This document shows, in pieces, positions 16,757-25,601 of a DNA stretch of 44,879 bases. The translations under genes were made by a program, and so were the position numbers. Under the pieces are notes generated by a model. That model worked only from the letters and a program-made list of their open reading frames with translations. It had not been told where the DNA came from and ran no database searches. The first letter of the stretch is position 1; every line of letters starts with the position of its first letter. The stretch comes from Myxococcales bacterium (lineage in GTDB: Bacteria; Myxococcota_A; UBA9042; UBA3505): positions 15,318 to 60,196 of the forward strand of contig PBVT01000011.1 in the NCBI GenBank assembly GCA_002728755.1. Reading direction: 5' to 3'.

Positions 16757-18037
16757 ATGCTCGGCACTCAGTCCCTACATCGATTTTACGCACTGGTCTT
16801 CGTGACATGCTTCGGTTTGTTCAGTGCAACGGCACAGAGCGCCCCACGATCGTATTATGTGCTGACTCTCGTAAATGTGTCGGCAGAGCCCAGCCCGGAA
16901 GTTCTGGACGCGGTCGCCCTGCTCATAGAAGCCCTCCAGGAACATCCCGATGTGGAGTATAAAGATCTACAAGCGATGTTACAGGCTGGAGCCGACGATC
17001 GTCATTACGCCAATCTGGTCTCGGCGAAGACCTCCTTTGAAACGGGCCGTAAAGCGTTCAAAGCCGGCGACTTTGAAGATGCTATTGAGAGTCTGGAAAC
17101 TGCCGTGCAGTTCCTGAGTGATTCCTACGGGCATCTTCCATCTCCCACATTATACAAAGACAGTATGCTCTATCTGGCTGCCAGTCAGTGGCAGGGTCTT
17201 GAAGAGGGAGAAGATATCGAAGCCACAGAGCAGGATGTCCGCGCCCTTTTAAAACAGCTCGTAGTTCAATTTCCGAATCTATTTTACGCCAAAGGCCGCT
17301 TCAGTGATGAATTCAACACTGTGGTCACCGACGAGATCAATCGGGCCAGAAATCTGCCGACCGGGACCATCCGCGTGGACACCGAATCCGGATTACCGGC
17401 GATGGCCTATATCAACGGTCTATATCGTGGAGTGACTCCGGTAACGGTTCCCAATCTACCCGTAGGCACCCATATGGTACGGGTTCTCGACCAGTCGAGT
17501 ACTGTTGGGCAACGGCGCGCAACGGTCCGAGAGAGTCGCATAACAAATCTAACGATAGAGCTCGAGCCATCCAATAAGGGTGATATCCTCGCGGGTCTAC
17601 TCGACGGTTTGCGAGCTGATTTGATGAGCACAGATGACCGCGCTCGAACAACACGCGATCTCAAAGGGATCATATTCAGTGAATATGTCGTGCTGATCCG
17701 AGGAAATAAAGCCGCGTCTGGAACGGAAATACAGGCCGCTTTATTTAATCTTGTGTCGGGTTCGCGTGTGCGAACCGCACGTGGTGTTTTTGGCTCAAGA
17801 GCTGGCCCCCGTGCAGGATCACGTTTGGCGAATCTTCTTTTGTCGGTCCCCGCATCCAAAGGGAACACCGCCCAACCGGTGGCCAGTGGTGGTCTTCTCA
17901 AGAAATGGTGGTTCTGGGCCGGAGCGGCCGCAGTGGTCACCGGAGGCGTCGTTACAACACTTCTGCTAACCGCAGGAGGGGATGGCTCGAGTGGCCTACC
18001 CAAGGATAATAACGGCGCATTAATGATTAATTTCTGA
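16757..18037 (+). CDS. PEGA-domain protein with signal peptide and C-terminal transmembrane segment
   Basis: 426 residues. An N-terminal signal (ALVFVTCFGLFSATAQSAP) is followed by a helical, TPR-like region (KTSFETGRKAFKAGDFEDAIESLETAVQ at about 90-120, read in two parts), then a PEGA domain around residues 195-240 (GTIRVDTESGLPAMAYI, YRGVTPVTVPNLPVGTH). PEGA domains are beta-sandwich surface modules common in deltaproteobacterial envelope proteins. A transmembrane helix (WWFWAGAAAVVTGGVVTTLLL) near residues 385-405 is followed by a short Gly/Asp tail, an arrangement often seen in myxobacterial PEGA proteins. Function is unknown. Divergent from the carbonic anhydrase gene. Confidence 0.85.
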   Translation: MLGTQSLHRFYALVFVTCFGLFSATAQSAPRSYYVLTLVNVSAEPSPEVLDAVALLIEALQEHPDVEYKDLQAMLQAGADDRHYANLVSAKTSFETGRKAFKAGDFEDAIESLETAVQFLSDSYGHLPSPTLYKDSMLYLAASQWQGLEEGEDIEATEQDVRALLKQLVVQFPNLFYAKGRFSDEFNTVVTDEINRARNLPTGTIRVDTESGLPAMAYINGLYRGVTPVTVPNLPVGTHMVRVLDQSSTVGQRRATVRESRITNLTIELEPSNKGDILAGLLDGLRADLMSTDDRARTTRDLKGIIFSEYVVLIRGNKAASGTEIQAALFNLVSGSRVRTARGVFGSRAGPRAGSRLANLLLSVPASKGNTAQPVASGGLLKKWWFWAGAAAVVTGGVVTTLLLTAGGDGSSGLPKDNNGALMINF

Positions 18038-18051
18038 CATAATACGAATCG

Positions 18052-18095
18052 CACAGCTGTAGGGGTATCGACCCGGTTCGTGGGAAGAAGCTGTG
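18052..18095 (+). other. Multi-branch stem-loop downstream of the PEGA-protein gene
   Basis: CACAGCT (18052-18058) pairs with AGCTGTG (18089-18095) around an inner hairpin GGGT-ATCG-ACCC (18063-18074). It sits in the 148-base gap before the next gene. No T-run follows. It may end the upstream transcript; I see no ORF here. Confidence 0.35.
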
Positions 18096-18135
18096 AAATC
18101 GTTGACGGCGGATCAGGGGTTATCTAGAATGCCGC

Positions 18136-18144
18136 TGCTATAAT
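18136..18144 (+). promoter_or_regulatory. Extended -10 promoter for the choice-of-anchor lipoprotein gene
   Basis: TGCTATAAT is a perfect extended -10 element (TGN-TATAAT). No -35 is needed for this class, and none is obvious at 17 bases. Transcription would begin near 18151, after the upstream ATG at 18147, which supports ATG 18186 as the start of the following gene. Confidence 0.5.
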
Positions 18145-18185
18145 TAATGCAAGCGTATGCTGGCTTTTCGGGAGAACCCATACCA

Positions 18186-20237
18186 ATGATCACCAAGACT
18201 CGGGCTCCATACTTCACGGGATTCGCATTTCTCGTTCTCTTCACCACACTTATTTTCGGCTGTGGAGGGGATGGCGATCCATTCAAGATCGAAGATAAGC
18301 CAAATATGGAAACGGAGCCGAACGACTCGCTGACCTTCATCGCTCTGGAGGGCGGAGAGCTCATCGCTGAGAACATCCGTATTACCAACACGGGTGAAGC
18401 CACATTGGTGATCGACGGTATCGAGCTCATCTACGATGGTCAGAGCCCCGCAGAGGTCGAGAACGGCGATGCATTCCAACTCGAGTTATTAGGTGCCGGG
18501 CTCCCCGTGAATGTAGAGACATCGGGGGCCAACGGTGAATTCAACTTTGAGCTCCATTACACCCATTACGACGATGGACTCAGCCGCACCGCGACCCTGA
18601 TTATTCGCTCGAATGATCGCTTAAACCCGGTGAAAGAGATCGCCATCGATGTTCTTGAAGGTAAGCCTGTACTCGATGTCATCCCCGCCGAGGTCTTCTT
18701 CGACGATGTGAAAAAGGACGAGGTGACGTCCCAGACCGTCACATTCCTGAACAAGGGGTCCATCGATCTGCGCATCCATCAAATCCTGGTACTGGGGCAT
18801 GAAGCCTTCCGCGTGTCGAAAGGTGACGCTTCCGCGACCTCGAATGAGACGCTGGATTTTGATCCCCCCATCACAATACCTAACGGTGAATCCACACAGG
18901 TGAATGTCGAATTCGCTCCCCTCGGGCGAGAAGAAGCGACGGGTCGAATGGTCATCATGACAAACGATCCTACACTTCCATCCGGTAAGGAGATCTTCAT
19001 CAGCGGAAATACCAACATGCCTTGCCTGGAGATCACTCCGAAGAATGAAATCAATTTCAACGGACGACTCATTGGTCATATCGCACAGCTGCCTGTAATC
19101 CTGAGTAACTGTGGCAATGCAGAGGTCTCGGTTTCCGGTATCTCGATGCTCGAAGGCGCCAGCCCGGACTTCGCCTTTGATTTCTCGGAGCTCTCAACGG
19201 GCACATCTCCCGATGCAGACAACCCCTTATTGATTGATGTCAACGGTTCCGAGACCTTCTACGTTCAATACATTCCCGACGAAGAGAACCCCATCGATGA
19301 AATAACCGGTGCGTTCCTCTACGATACGGGTACCCTTGTAGTAGAGAACAACTCCTTCGAGGAAGAGATCAGCCTGGACCTCCAGGGATTTGGCGTCACG
19401 GAGCTTTGCCCAACGGCCATAATTGACGTGCTGGAGGGCGACCAGGTCATTCCCCAAACCGTACTCCATCTGAAGAGCAACAACTCGTATGCTCCTGCAG
19501 GTGAAGTCGTAGAATTCTACTGGGAAGTCCTTCAGCCCGTGGGTAGCGAATCTGTCTTTATCCCGTCTCCCACATGGCCCAACCCCACATTTACTACCAA
19601 TGTGGCGGGGAATTACCGGTTCTATCTGGACGTCTACGACCAGGACAATACGATTAGCTGTGAGACAGCAGAATACCTTGTAACGGTTATTCCCGACGAG
19701 GCGATCCACGTGGAGTTGTTGTGGGACACACCCAACGATTTCATACAATCCGACGAAGGCCCTGCTGCCGGATCGGATATGGATCTTCACTTCATCCACC
19801 CATACGCAGGTGGTGGACCCGATAAGGACTTCGATGGAGTGCCCGATCCCTGGTTTGATCCCATTTACGATTGTGCCTGGTTCAACCGCTACCCAGATTG
19901 GGCCAGCATCGACCCCAATGTAGATGACAATCCTGGTCTGGATCGTGATGACACCGATGGAGCGGGACCCGAGAACCTCAATCTGGCGGAGCCAGAAGAC
20001 GTCATATACCGCGTGGGAGTACATTACTTCGATGACAACGCATTTGGTCTCTCGATACCTACAATCCGTGTCTACGTTTTCACCGCCCTGCTCCTGGAGA
20101 TTACGGGCCCGGAAATGTTACCCCTTCAGATGTGGGAAGCTGCTGAGATCGATTGGCCGATCATCGAAGCCAGACCTGTAATCGGTCCGATTGATGGCTT
20201 CAAAATCATCGACAATTACGAAGCTCCTATCCAATAG
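18186..20237 (+). CDS. Large lipoprotein with choice-of-anchor-D-like repeats and YfaP-like C-terminal region
   Basis: About 683 residues from ATG 18186, with GGAG at 18171-18174. A lipoprotein signal ends in FGC|GGDGD. Three immunoglobulin-like choice-of-anchor-D/ASH-type units follow, recognisable by ITNTGEATLVIDGI, FLNKGSIDLRIHQI and LSNCGNAEVSVSGI, each ending near a short strand such as NDRLNPVKEI or NDPTLPSGKEI. Next comes a PKD-like segment (CPTAIIDVLEGDQ, AGEVVEFYWEV) and a C-terminal region starting HVELLWDTPNDF with SDMDLHFIHP and many Asp (DKDFDGVPDPWFDP, DDTDGAGPENLN), like YfaP-type proteins. Likely a surface-exposed lipoprotein with calcium-binding loops. Such architectures are typical of Myxococcota and Bradymonadota. 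Function is unknown. Confidence 0.85.
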   Translation: MITKTRAPYFTGFAFLVLFTTLIFGCGGDGDPFKIEDKPNMETEPNDSLTFIALEGGELIAENIRITNTGEATLVIDGIELIYDGQSPAEVENGDAFQLELLGAGLPVNVETSGANGEFNFELHYTHYDDGLSRTATLIIRSNDRLNPVKEIAIDVLEGKPVLDVIPAEVFFDDVKKDEVTSQTVTFLNKGSIDLRIHQILVLGHEAFRVSKGDASATSNETLDFDPPITIPNGESTQVNVEFAPLGREEATGRMVIMTNDPTLPSGKEIFISGNTNMPCLEITPKNEINFNGRLIGHIAQLPVILSNCGNAEVSVSGISMLEGASPDFAFDFSELSTGTSPDADNPLLIDVNGSETFYVQYIPDEENPIDEITGAFLYDTGTLVVENNSFEEEISLDLQGFGVTELCPTAIIDVLEGDQVIPQTVLHLKSNNSYAPAGEVVEFYWEVLQPVGSESVFIPSPTWPNPTFTTNVAGNYRFYLDVYDQDNTISCETAEYLVTVIPDEAIHVELLWDTPNDFIQSDEGPAAGSDMDLHFIHPYAGGGPDKDFDGVPDPWFDPIYDCAWFNRYPDWASIDPNVDDNPGLDRDDTDGAGPENLNLAEPEDVIYRVGVHYFDDNAFGLSIPTIRVYVFTALLLEITGPEMLPLQMWEAAEIDWPIIEARPVIGPIDGFKIIDNYEAPIQ

Positions 20238-20253
20238 TTCGGCGTAGTCCACG

Positions 20254-20949
20254 ATGACGACGGGAAATGGTCCCAAGCAGGGCTCACTGCGGAGCCGCCT
20301 GTTCGAATGGTGGCTACACCCCGTATTCTTTCGTGTGTGGACCGTATATGGAGGGTGCCTATTCGCCGGATGGTCCCTCTGGTCTATGTATACGATCGGC
20401 TGGTGGGTTCAACCCGCGTATATGATGCTATTGATCATCCTGCTGGCCACAACCAGCCGAGACCGCTGTAGCCGATGCCGACATTTCAAAACCTGGCATT
20501 GTGGTGGAGTTGGCATCGTCGCAGCTCGTTTCACAGACCAGAGGTTCGACTCTATGAGCATGGAAGAGCTTCGATTCAACCGTGGTGTTCTTGGTGGAGC
20601 CGCCCTGGCGACGGTACTCGCTCTCTTCAACACCAGCTGGATCGTCGGACTCATCGGTGTCATCTGGCTGGTCGTTGCGGTGGTTACCACCATACCGTCC
20701 GACGGAGACTTTAGCTGGAGTCACCCGACTACCCCGAGCGAGGAAGGACCCGCCCCACTCGAGGTGCGCCAGACACCAGTCGAGGTCGACCCGCAGAAGA
20801 GGCCGGGCGCCCGAACCGACCCCATAGCCTATTGGATGGACGAACGGGACTTCGTAAACGGAATACCTCTATTCCCCTTAGACGAGGAGAGCTCTGCTCC
20901 TCCTTCCAATCCAAAGACGACGAAAGGCTCCCCCCCAAAGGACAGCTGA
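20254..20949 (+). CDS. Membrane protein of unknown function
   Basis: 231 residues. Two hydrophobic helices near 25-65 (VYGGCLFAGWSLWSMYTIGWW, QPAYMMLLIILLATTS), a short cytoplasmic-looking stretch with CSRCRHFKTWHC (possible metal site CX2C...C), then two more helices near 110-150 (GGAALATVLALFN, IVGLIGVIWLVVAVV). The last 80 residues are polar and proline-rich. No family recognised. Follows the lipoprotein gene by 16 bases, so possibly co-transcribed. Confidence 0.7.
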   Translation: MTTGNGPKQGSLRSRLFEWWLHPVFFRVWTVYGGCLFAGWSLWSMYTIGWWVQPAYMMLLIILLATTSRDRCSRCRHFKTWHCGGVGIVAARFTDQRFDSMSMEELRFNRGVLGGAALATVLALFNTSWIVGLIGVIWLVVAVVTTIPSDGDFSWSHPTTPSEEGPAPLEVRQTPVEVDPQKRPGARTDPIAYWMDERDFVNGIPLFPLDEESSAPPSNPKTTKGSPPKDS

Positions 20950-21046
20950 TCGGGTCCAGAAACCGGGCCACTCGGCAGTTGGAGCTTGCCCCGCTACCAA
21001 CCATCTGGTAATCGCTCTCGGAACCAAATTCGCGGAGTTCTGCGCT

Positions 21047-21475
21047 ATGACAGCAGTCAAGGAATCCATCGTCATCGATGCATCACCAGAGCGCGTCTAT
21101 GAAGTCATCACCCTGTTCGACGAGTATCCCGACTTTCTTCCAGAGGTCGAAGCCGTCGAATCCCAGAGCCTCGGAGACGACAACTGGCAGGTGAAACAGA
21201 CAATTCGGGTCGTAAAAAAGCTTACCTATGAGCTGGCGTTGACCGGTGTCCCACATAAAGAGCTGCGATGGCATTTAACCTCCAAGGGTGGAATGTTAAA
21301 AACCAACACTGGCTCCTGGGAACTAGAAGAGCTGTCGGATGGCCGAACTCGAGCCGAATACACATTGGACATCGTGGTTCGGGGCTTTGTTCCGGCAAGT
21401 CTGCAAAGCTCCCTCACAGCCGCCTCGCTACCGGCCATGCTAAAACGATTCAAACAACGTGTGGAAGAGCATTAA
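21047..21475 (+). CDS. SRPBCC/START-fold protein (RatA/Coq10-like)
   Basis: 142 residues covering a whole SRPBCC domain: ESIVIDASPERVYEVI and FDEYPDFLPEVEAVES at the N-terminus, then ELRWHLTSKGGMLKTNTG, TRAEYTLDIVVRG and a C-terminal helix LPAMLKRFKQRVEE. The order and the pattern YPDFLP resemble RatA/Coq10-type lipid-binding proteins, but general polyketide-cyclase-like members share it. GGAG (21034-21037) precedes ATG 21047. First of a run with the zinc-ribbon gene, MTA phosphorylase and PfkB kinase. Ligand is unknown. Confidence 0.8.
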   Translation: MTAVKESIVIDASPERVYEVITLFDEYPDFLPEVEAVESQSLGDDNWQVKQTIRVVKKLTYELALTGVPHKELRWHLTSKGGMLKTNTGSWELEELSDGRTRAEYTLDIVVRGFVPASLQSSLTAASLPAMLKRFKQRVEEH

Positions 21476-21487
21476 ACACCGAGAAGC

Positions 21488-21889
21488 ATGATGATCCGAG
21501 GGATTGAACTCACCGCGATAGGGCGGACCCAGAACTTTGAACTTCGATACGAAGGCGGACAGTATTTCGGCCCACGTGGGGAAGCTGTAGACAATCTCCT
21601 GGATATGTCCTGTTACATCTGCGGCAATGCCTTTTACACCCTGGAAGATGACCCCATTGTGTTCTGCCCCCATTGCGGCAATTTCGAACGAACCCGCTTC
21701 GAAAACTATGAGGCCCTCTGCACCTGGTCCCGTGACCAGAACTGGAGCTTCGTTCGCGGATTATCGATCCAATACTTTGCCGTCTTCGATGGTGAAAACT
21801 GGGGAATCCGCCCGGCCCAGAATAAAGACGATCTTCTTCGCACCCGACGCTATCAACAAGTCCTCGATCTGATGAGCGAACAGCTCTGA
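21488..21889 (+). CDS. Small zinc-ribbon protein of unknown function
   Basis: 133 residues. A CX2C...CX2C zinc ribbon spans CYICGNAFYTLE and VFCPHCGNFE (about residues 42-62). The N-terminal part looks like a beta-rich strand set (RTQNFELRYEGGQYF), and the C-terminus is helical (RTRRYQQVLDLMSEQL). Two adjacent ATGs (21488, 21491) follow GAGAAG. It begins 12 bases after the SRPBCC gene, so the two are probably one transcript. No function can be assigned. Confidence 0.75.
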   Translation: MMIRGIELTAIGRTQNFELRYEGGQYFGPRGEAVDNLLDMSCYICGNAFYTLEDDPIVFCPHCGNFERTRFENYEALCTWSRDQNWSFVRGLSIQYFAVFDGENWGIRPAQNKDDLLRTRRYQQVLDLMSEQL

Positions 21890-21940
21890 TCAGGATATCT
21901 CCGAACCGCCACTCCGAGTAAATCATCTATTGAGGTTATG

Positions 21941-22810
21941 ATGTACGACAAACCAGCTATTGGGATCCTGGGGGGTTCCGGACTCTATGACATTCCTGAC
22001 ATCGAAGATCTGCAGACCCATTCTGTAGAGACCCCCTTTGGTAATCCGAGTGATGCCCCGATTGAGGGGACGTGGAATGGACGACGAGTCGTCTTTATCG
22101 CGCGGCACGGACAAGGCCATCGCGTCGATCCGAGCCATGTGCCCTATCGAGCCAACATCTACGCGATGAAGCAACTTGGTGTGCGTCGAATTCTGGCAGT
22201 GAGCGCCGTTGGTTCCTTGAAAGAGGGTTTACCCCCCGGACATATGGTGGCCGTAGACCAATTCATAGACCGCACCCGGCACCGTGAAGACTCCTTCTTT
22301 GGAGATGGCTGTGTAGCCCATGTGAGTCTCGCCGATCCGGTATGTACAGCACAGCAGAAGCTGCTCGTGCAGTGTGCTCAGGCCGAAGATTTGATTATTC
22401 AAGATGGTGGAACCTACGTCTGTATGGAAGGTCCCCAGTTCTCGACACGCGCCGAATCCAATATGTATCGCTCTTTCGGCGCATCTGTCATCGGCATGAC
22501 CAACCTCACGGAAGCGCGCTTAGCACGGGAAGCAGAGATCTGTTACGCCACGTTGGCGCTCGTGACGGACTACGACTGTTGGCATGAAGCCGAAGAGGAC
22601 GTGTCTGCAGAAGCCGTTGTTCAGACGGTTCGTAGAAATGTTCGAAATGCCCAACGAGTCTTATCACGTGCCCTCCAGACTCTTGATCCAACGTCGGACT
22701 GTGGCTGCCAACGAGCACTGGACGGCGCGGTGATGACACATCCAGGGCATCTGAGTGACGAGGGTAAAGAAAAACTAGGCCTGTTGTTACAGCGCATCTC
22801 TGCGAGCTGA
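21941..22810 (+). CDS. mtnP: S-methyl-5'-thioadenosine phosphorylase
   Basis: Cytoplasmic phosphorylase of the purine nucleoside phosphorylase family that splits methylthioadenosine into adenine and 5-methylthioribose-1-phosphate, in methionine and polyamine salvage. Motifs: GILGGSGLYDIPDI at the start, FIARHGQGHRVDPSHVPYRANIYA (phosphate site), SAVGSLKEGLPPG, VCMEGPQFSTRAESNMYR, GMTNLTEARLAREAEI and VTDYDCWHE. About 289 residues. ATG 21941 lies five bases after GAGG; the ATG at 21938 is too close. Followed after nine bases by a PfkB kinase gene. No mtnA is visible in the window. Confidence 0.95.
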   Translation: MYDKPAIGILGGSGLYDIPDIEDLQTHSVETPFGNPSDAPIEGTWNGRRVVFIARHGQGHRVDPSHVPYRANIYAMKQLGVRRILAVSAVGSLKEGLPPGHMVAVDQFIDRTRHREDSFFGDGCVAHVSLADPVCTAQQKLLVQCAQAEDLIIQDGGTYVCMEGPQFSTRAESNMYRSFGASVIGMTNLTEARLAREAEICYATLALVTDYDCWHEAEEDVSAEAVVQTVRRNVRNAQRVLSRALQTLDPTSDCGCQRALDGAVMTHPGHLSDEGKEKLGLLLQRISAS

Positions 22811-22819
22811 GGGAGCAAT

Positions 22820-23749
22820 ATGAGCACATCGAATACCGATCTTCTGGTTGTTGGTTCCGTAGCCTATGACACGGTCGAAACCCCTACGACTACGGCCGAG
22901 CGTATCCTGGGTGGATCCGGCAGCTTTTTCAGTGTCGCCGCGTCCTATTTCTGTAACCCGGGTGTGGTCGCCGTCGTTGGTGACGACTTCGATCCTGCAC
23001 ACGAAGCGCTTCTTCGAGATGCGGGTGTAGACTTGACCGGATTGCAACACGAACCAGGAGACACCTTCTTCTGGCATGGACGATACGACGACAACATGAT
23101 GTCTCGTACAAGCCTTGTGACGGAGCTGGGAGTGTTCGCTGATTTCCGCCCTCATATTCCGGACACGTATATCGATACGCCCTATCTATTCCTCGCAAAT
23201 ATCGCGCCTGAGCTTCAGCTCGCCGTTCTAGAGCAGGTACGCGGAGCTTCCTTCATTGGACTCGACACCATGGACTTCTGGATCAACGGTAATCGTGATG
23301 CCCTGCACAAGGCGCTTCGACGGGTCGATGCAGTCTTTATCAACGATGAAGAGTCCGAACTCCTAACGGGCCATCGAAACGTGCGAAAAGCGGCCAGAGA
23401 TCTCCAAGCTATGGGACCAGACACGGTCGTCATCAAACGAGGCGAGCACGGCGCCATCATGTTCTCCAACCAGGACATCTTCTATTGCCCGGCCTTCCCT
23501 CTCGAGTCTGTACAGGATCCCACAGGGGCCGGCGACAGTTTCGCGGGGGGTTTCATGGGGTATCTGGCAGAGACACGGGATACCCGAACCGCAAATCTAC
23601 GGCGAGCCGCAGCGGTCGGTACCGTTATGGCTAGCTTCGCGGTGGAAGACTTCTCTCTAACAGGCCTACAAGCCGCGCAACGAGATACAATCATCGAACG
23701 CTTTGACGCCCTACGTACATTGACCTCCATAGACAACCTCGCACTCTAA
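22820..23749 (+). CDS. PfkB/ribokinase-family sugar or nucleoside kinase
   Basis: 309 residues with a ribokinase fold. N-terminal VVGSVAYDTVETP and GGSGSFFSVAASYF match substrate-binding loops; the C-terminal DPTGAGDSFAGGFMGYL carries the anion hole and catalytic Asp (D in GAGDS). VVIKRGEHGA is the typical strand before the ATP site. Substrate cannot be read from sequence. It lies nine bases after the MTA phosphorylase gene with GGGAG before its ATG, so it may act on a salvage product such as adenosine or a ribose derivative; this is an inference from position. Confidence 0.9.
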   Translation: MSTSNTDLLVVGSVAYDTVETPTTTAERILGGSGSFFSVAASYFCNPGVVAVVGDDFDPAHEALLRDAGVDLTGLQHEPGDTFFWHGRYDDNMMSRTSLVTELGVFADFRPHIPDTYIDTPYLFLANIAPELQLAVLEQVRGASFIGLDTMDFWINGNRDALHKALRRVDAVFINDEESELLTGHRNVRKAARDLQAMGPDTVVIKRGEHGAIMFSNQDIFYCPAFPLESVQDPTGAGDSFAGGFMGYLAETRDTRTANLRRAAAVGTVMASFAVEDFSLTGLQAAQRDTIIERFDALRTLTSIDNLAL

Positions 23750-23772
23750 GCCTCCAGCCCCAAGGCAAACCA

Positions 23773-24633
23773 ATGAAAGCTCTCTCTTCTATCCTTCTTT
23801 TCGCATGTTTCCTGGCCCTCGCCTGTACATCGACGGAACCGACCGTACCGACCGACACGACTACGACACAGGACATCTCGAATGATTCCAGCGTAGATGA
23901 CGTCGCAACCGAGGACAGCCAGGCTCCACCAAGCTGTAAAGAAGATGCCCTTCCCTCTGACTTTATCGACCTGTCCTTTCGGTTCACCACATTTGAGGTG
24001 TCCGAACCGACCGATGACGACGGTGTGATTAAGGATCTTCTCAACGCTCTCTGGGTAGCAGACATCGAAAACGATCTATTGAACCTGGTCTTCGTGCTGG
24101 GGAGTCATGACGACGAAGCCAAGACCATCACCTTCCTGGGAGGTGGGGCCTTCGCGCGAGATGCCGACGGTAACCTCTCCAGCGAAGAAGCCTATACGGG
24201 CGAAGGTTCCGAATACTATTTCGAAGACGGAAATGCGTCGGAATTCCCCATGCAGATGGATGGCTGCCAGCTTGAGAGCACCGACGAGTCGTATGTATTG
24301 ATTCATTCGGCCAATGTCTCTGTCACCGACAGCGAAGAATGCGCGGATGTGGAAGGAATCCGGGTGGAACAGATTCTCATGGAGGCGACAATCAACGCCG
24401 ATGTGACAAGTCTCACCAATGGAAAGCTGACGGGTGTACTGTCCACCCATGTGGCCGATTGTCTCGAAGCGTCTGGGTTGATGGGCCCATCCATCAACTT
24501 TGGGAAATTCCTGGAGATCGCCCAGGTAACCCCCAACCTGGACCTGGACAACGACGGAGAGAATGATGCCTGGCGGTTTGTAGCCTCGTTCGTAGGAACC
24601 CGTGCTACCAATGTCGTTTCTCCCACTGAGTAG
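23773..24633 (+). CDS. Predicted lipoprotein of unknown function
   Basis: 286 residues. A lipoprotein signal (SSILLFACFLALAC) is followed by a Thr/Asp/Ser-rich linker of about 40 residues (PTVPTDTTTTQD, a typical flexible surface tether) and a folded region with five Cys (SCKED, DGCQLES, SEECADVEG, VADCLEA), likely disulfide bonded. Acidic throughout. No family recognised. Such Thr/Asp-tethered lipoproteins are common in Bradymonadota and Myxococcota. Confidence 0.8.
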   Translation: MKALSSILLFACFLALACTSTEPTVPTDTTTTQDISNDSSVDDVATEDSQAPPSCKEDALPSDFIDLSFRFTTFEVSEPTDDDGVIKDLLNALWVADIENDLLNLVFVLGSHDDEAKTITFLGGGAFARDADGNLSSEEAYTGEGSEYYFEDGNASEFPMQMDGCQLESTDESYVLIHSANVSVTDSEECADVEGIRVEQILMEATINADVTSLTNGKLTGVLSTHVADCLEASGLMGPSINFGKFLEIAQVTPNLDLDNDGENDAWRFVASFVGTRATNVVSPTE

Positions 24634-24654
24634 TAAAAAAAGGAACGAACGGTA

Positions 24655-25494
24655 ATGGCAACACCGACAAAGGTAGCCCTGGACGCTCTGTCCTGGCCTG
24701 TTTTGAGCCGCATCTATGGCCGGCTCACACACGCCCGCCTGCCCAAACCCGTACTCCAGAGTCTGATTCGACGATATATCGCCCATTATGAAATCGACAT
24801 GTCGGAATATGCACGTCCCGTCTCCGACTATAAGACAATGGATGACTTCTTTACCCGCGCACTACGGGAGGGAGTTCGACCGATCGATACAGAGGAACCG
24901 TCCCTTATCGCTTGCGCGGATGGTCGCCTGAGTTGTTTTGAGACCATCACCGATCAGGGACTCTTCCAGGTCAAAGATGTCCGCTATTCGACCAACACGC
25001 TCCTGGGAAATGAGGAGTTGGCCCAACAACTGAACGGTGGAACACATTATACCGTCTATCTGGCACCAAAGAATTACCATCGGGTACATTCTCCATGGAA
25101 CGGTACCATCACTGCGGCTCGATATTGGCCCGGACGACTCTACCCCGTAAACGATACCGCGCGTTACCGTGTACCCGATTTGTTCTGTCGAAATGAACGC
25201 ATTAGCCTTGAGTTCAACACCCCGCAGGGAGTCGGCGCTGTGGTCATGGTGGGAGCGTCCTTTGTCGGACAGATGAGTCTCTCCTTCACCGACTTTGTGA
25301 CCAACCAGAAGAAGGCGGGTGGTCCCCATATCATGACCTTTGCGAAGCCCATCCCAGTGGCCCGAGGCCAGGAAGTCGGCATCTTTCATATGGGCTCTAC
25401 CGCCGTGGTACTGCACCAGGCATCGTTCCAGAGTATCGCCTCGGACGGACAAGATATCCGTATGGGTGAACGCCTGGGAGCTCTCGAACAATAA
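24655..25494 (+). CDS. psd: Phosphatidylserine decarboxylase proenzyme
   Basis: Pyruvoyl-dependent inner-membrane-associated enzyme that makes phosphatidylethanolamine from phosphatidylserine. Self-cleavage occurs at the G-S bond of MGST (G247-S248, in GIFHMGSTAVVL). The Asp/His/Ser self-cleavage residues are visible: D89 (CADGRLS), H142/H145 (PKNYHRVHSP) and S248. Also VGASFVGQM and a conserved DDFFTRALR at about 63-71. 279 residues is the usual length of the bacterial type I family. AAGGAA precedes ATG 24655. No pssA in the window. Confidence 0.95.
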   Translation: MATPTKVALDALSWPVLSRIYGRLTHARLPKPVLQSLIRRYIAHYEIDMSEYARPVSDYKTMDDFFTRALREGVRPIDTEEPSLIACADGRLSCFETITDQGLFQVKDVRYSTNTLLGNEELAQQLNGGTHYTVYLAPKNYHRVHSPWNGTITAARYWPGRLYPVNDTARYRVPDLFCRNERISLEFNTPQGVGAVVMVGASFVGQMSLSFTDFVTNQKKAGGPHIMTFAKPIPVARGQEVGIFHMGSTAVVLHQASFQSIASDGQDIRMGERLGALEQ

Positions 25495-25601
25495 GCCGAC
25501 CTAAGAAAAATAGGATAAAGCGTATATAGCTGGTCGACTTCTCCGTACGATCTGATATACCAAAGCCGTCTTTGCCGCGACGATTTGTTGGAGGATTGGT
25601 T

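Noticed and set aside
19227..20024. Minus-strand ORF of 265 codons inside the large lipoprotein gene
   Set aside because: Shadow frame of a well-supported forward gene; no recognisable domain.
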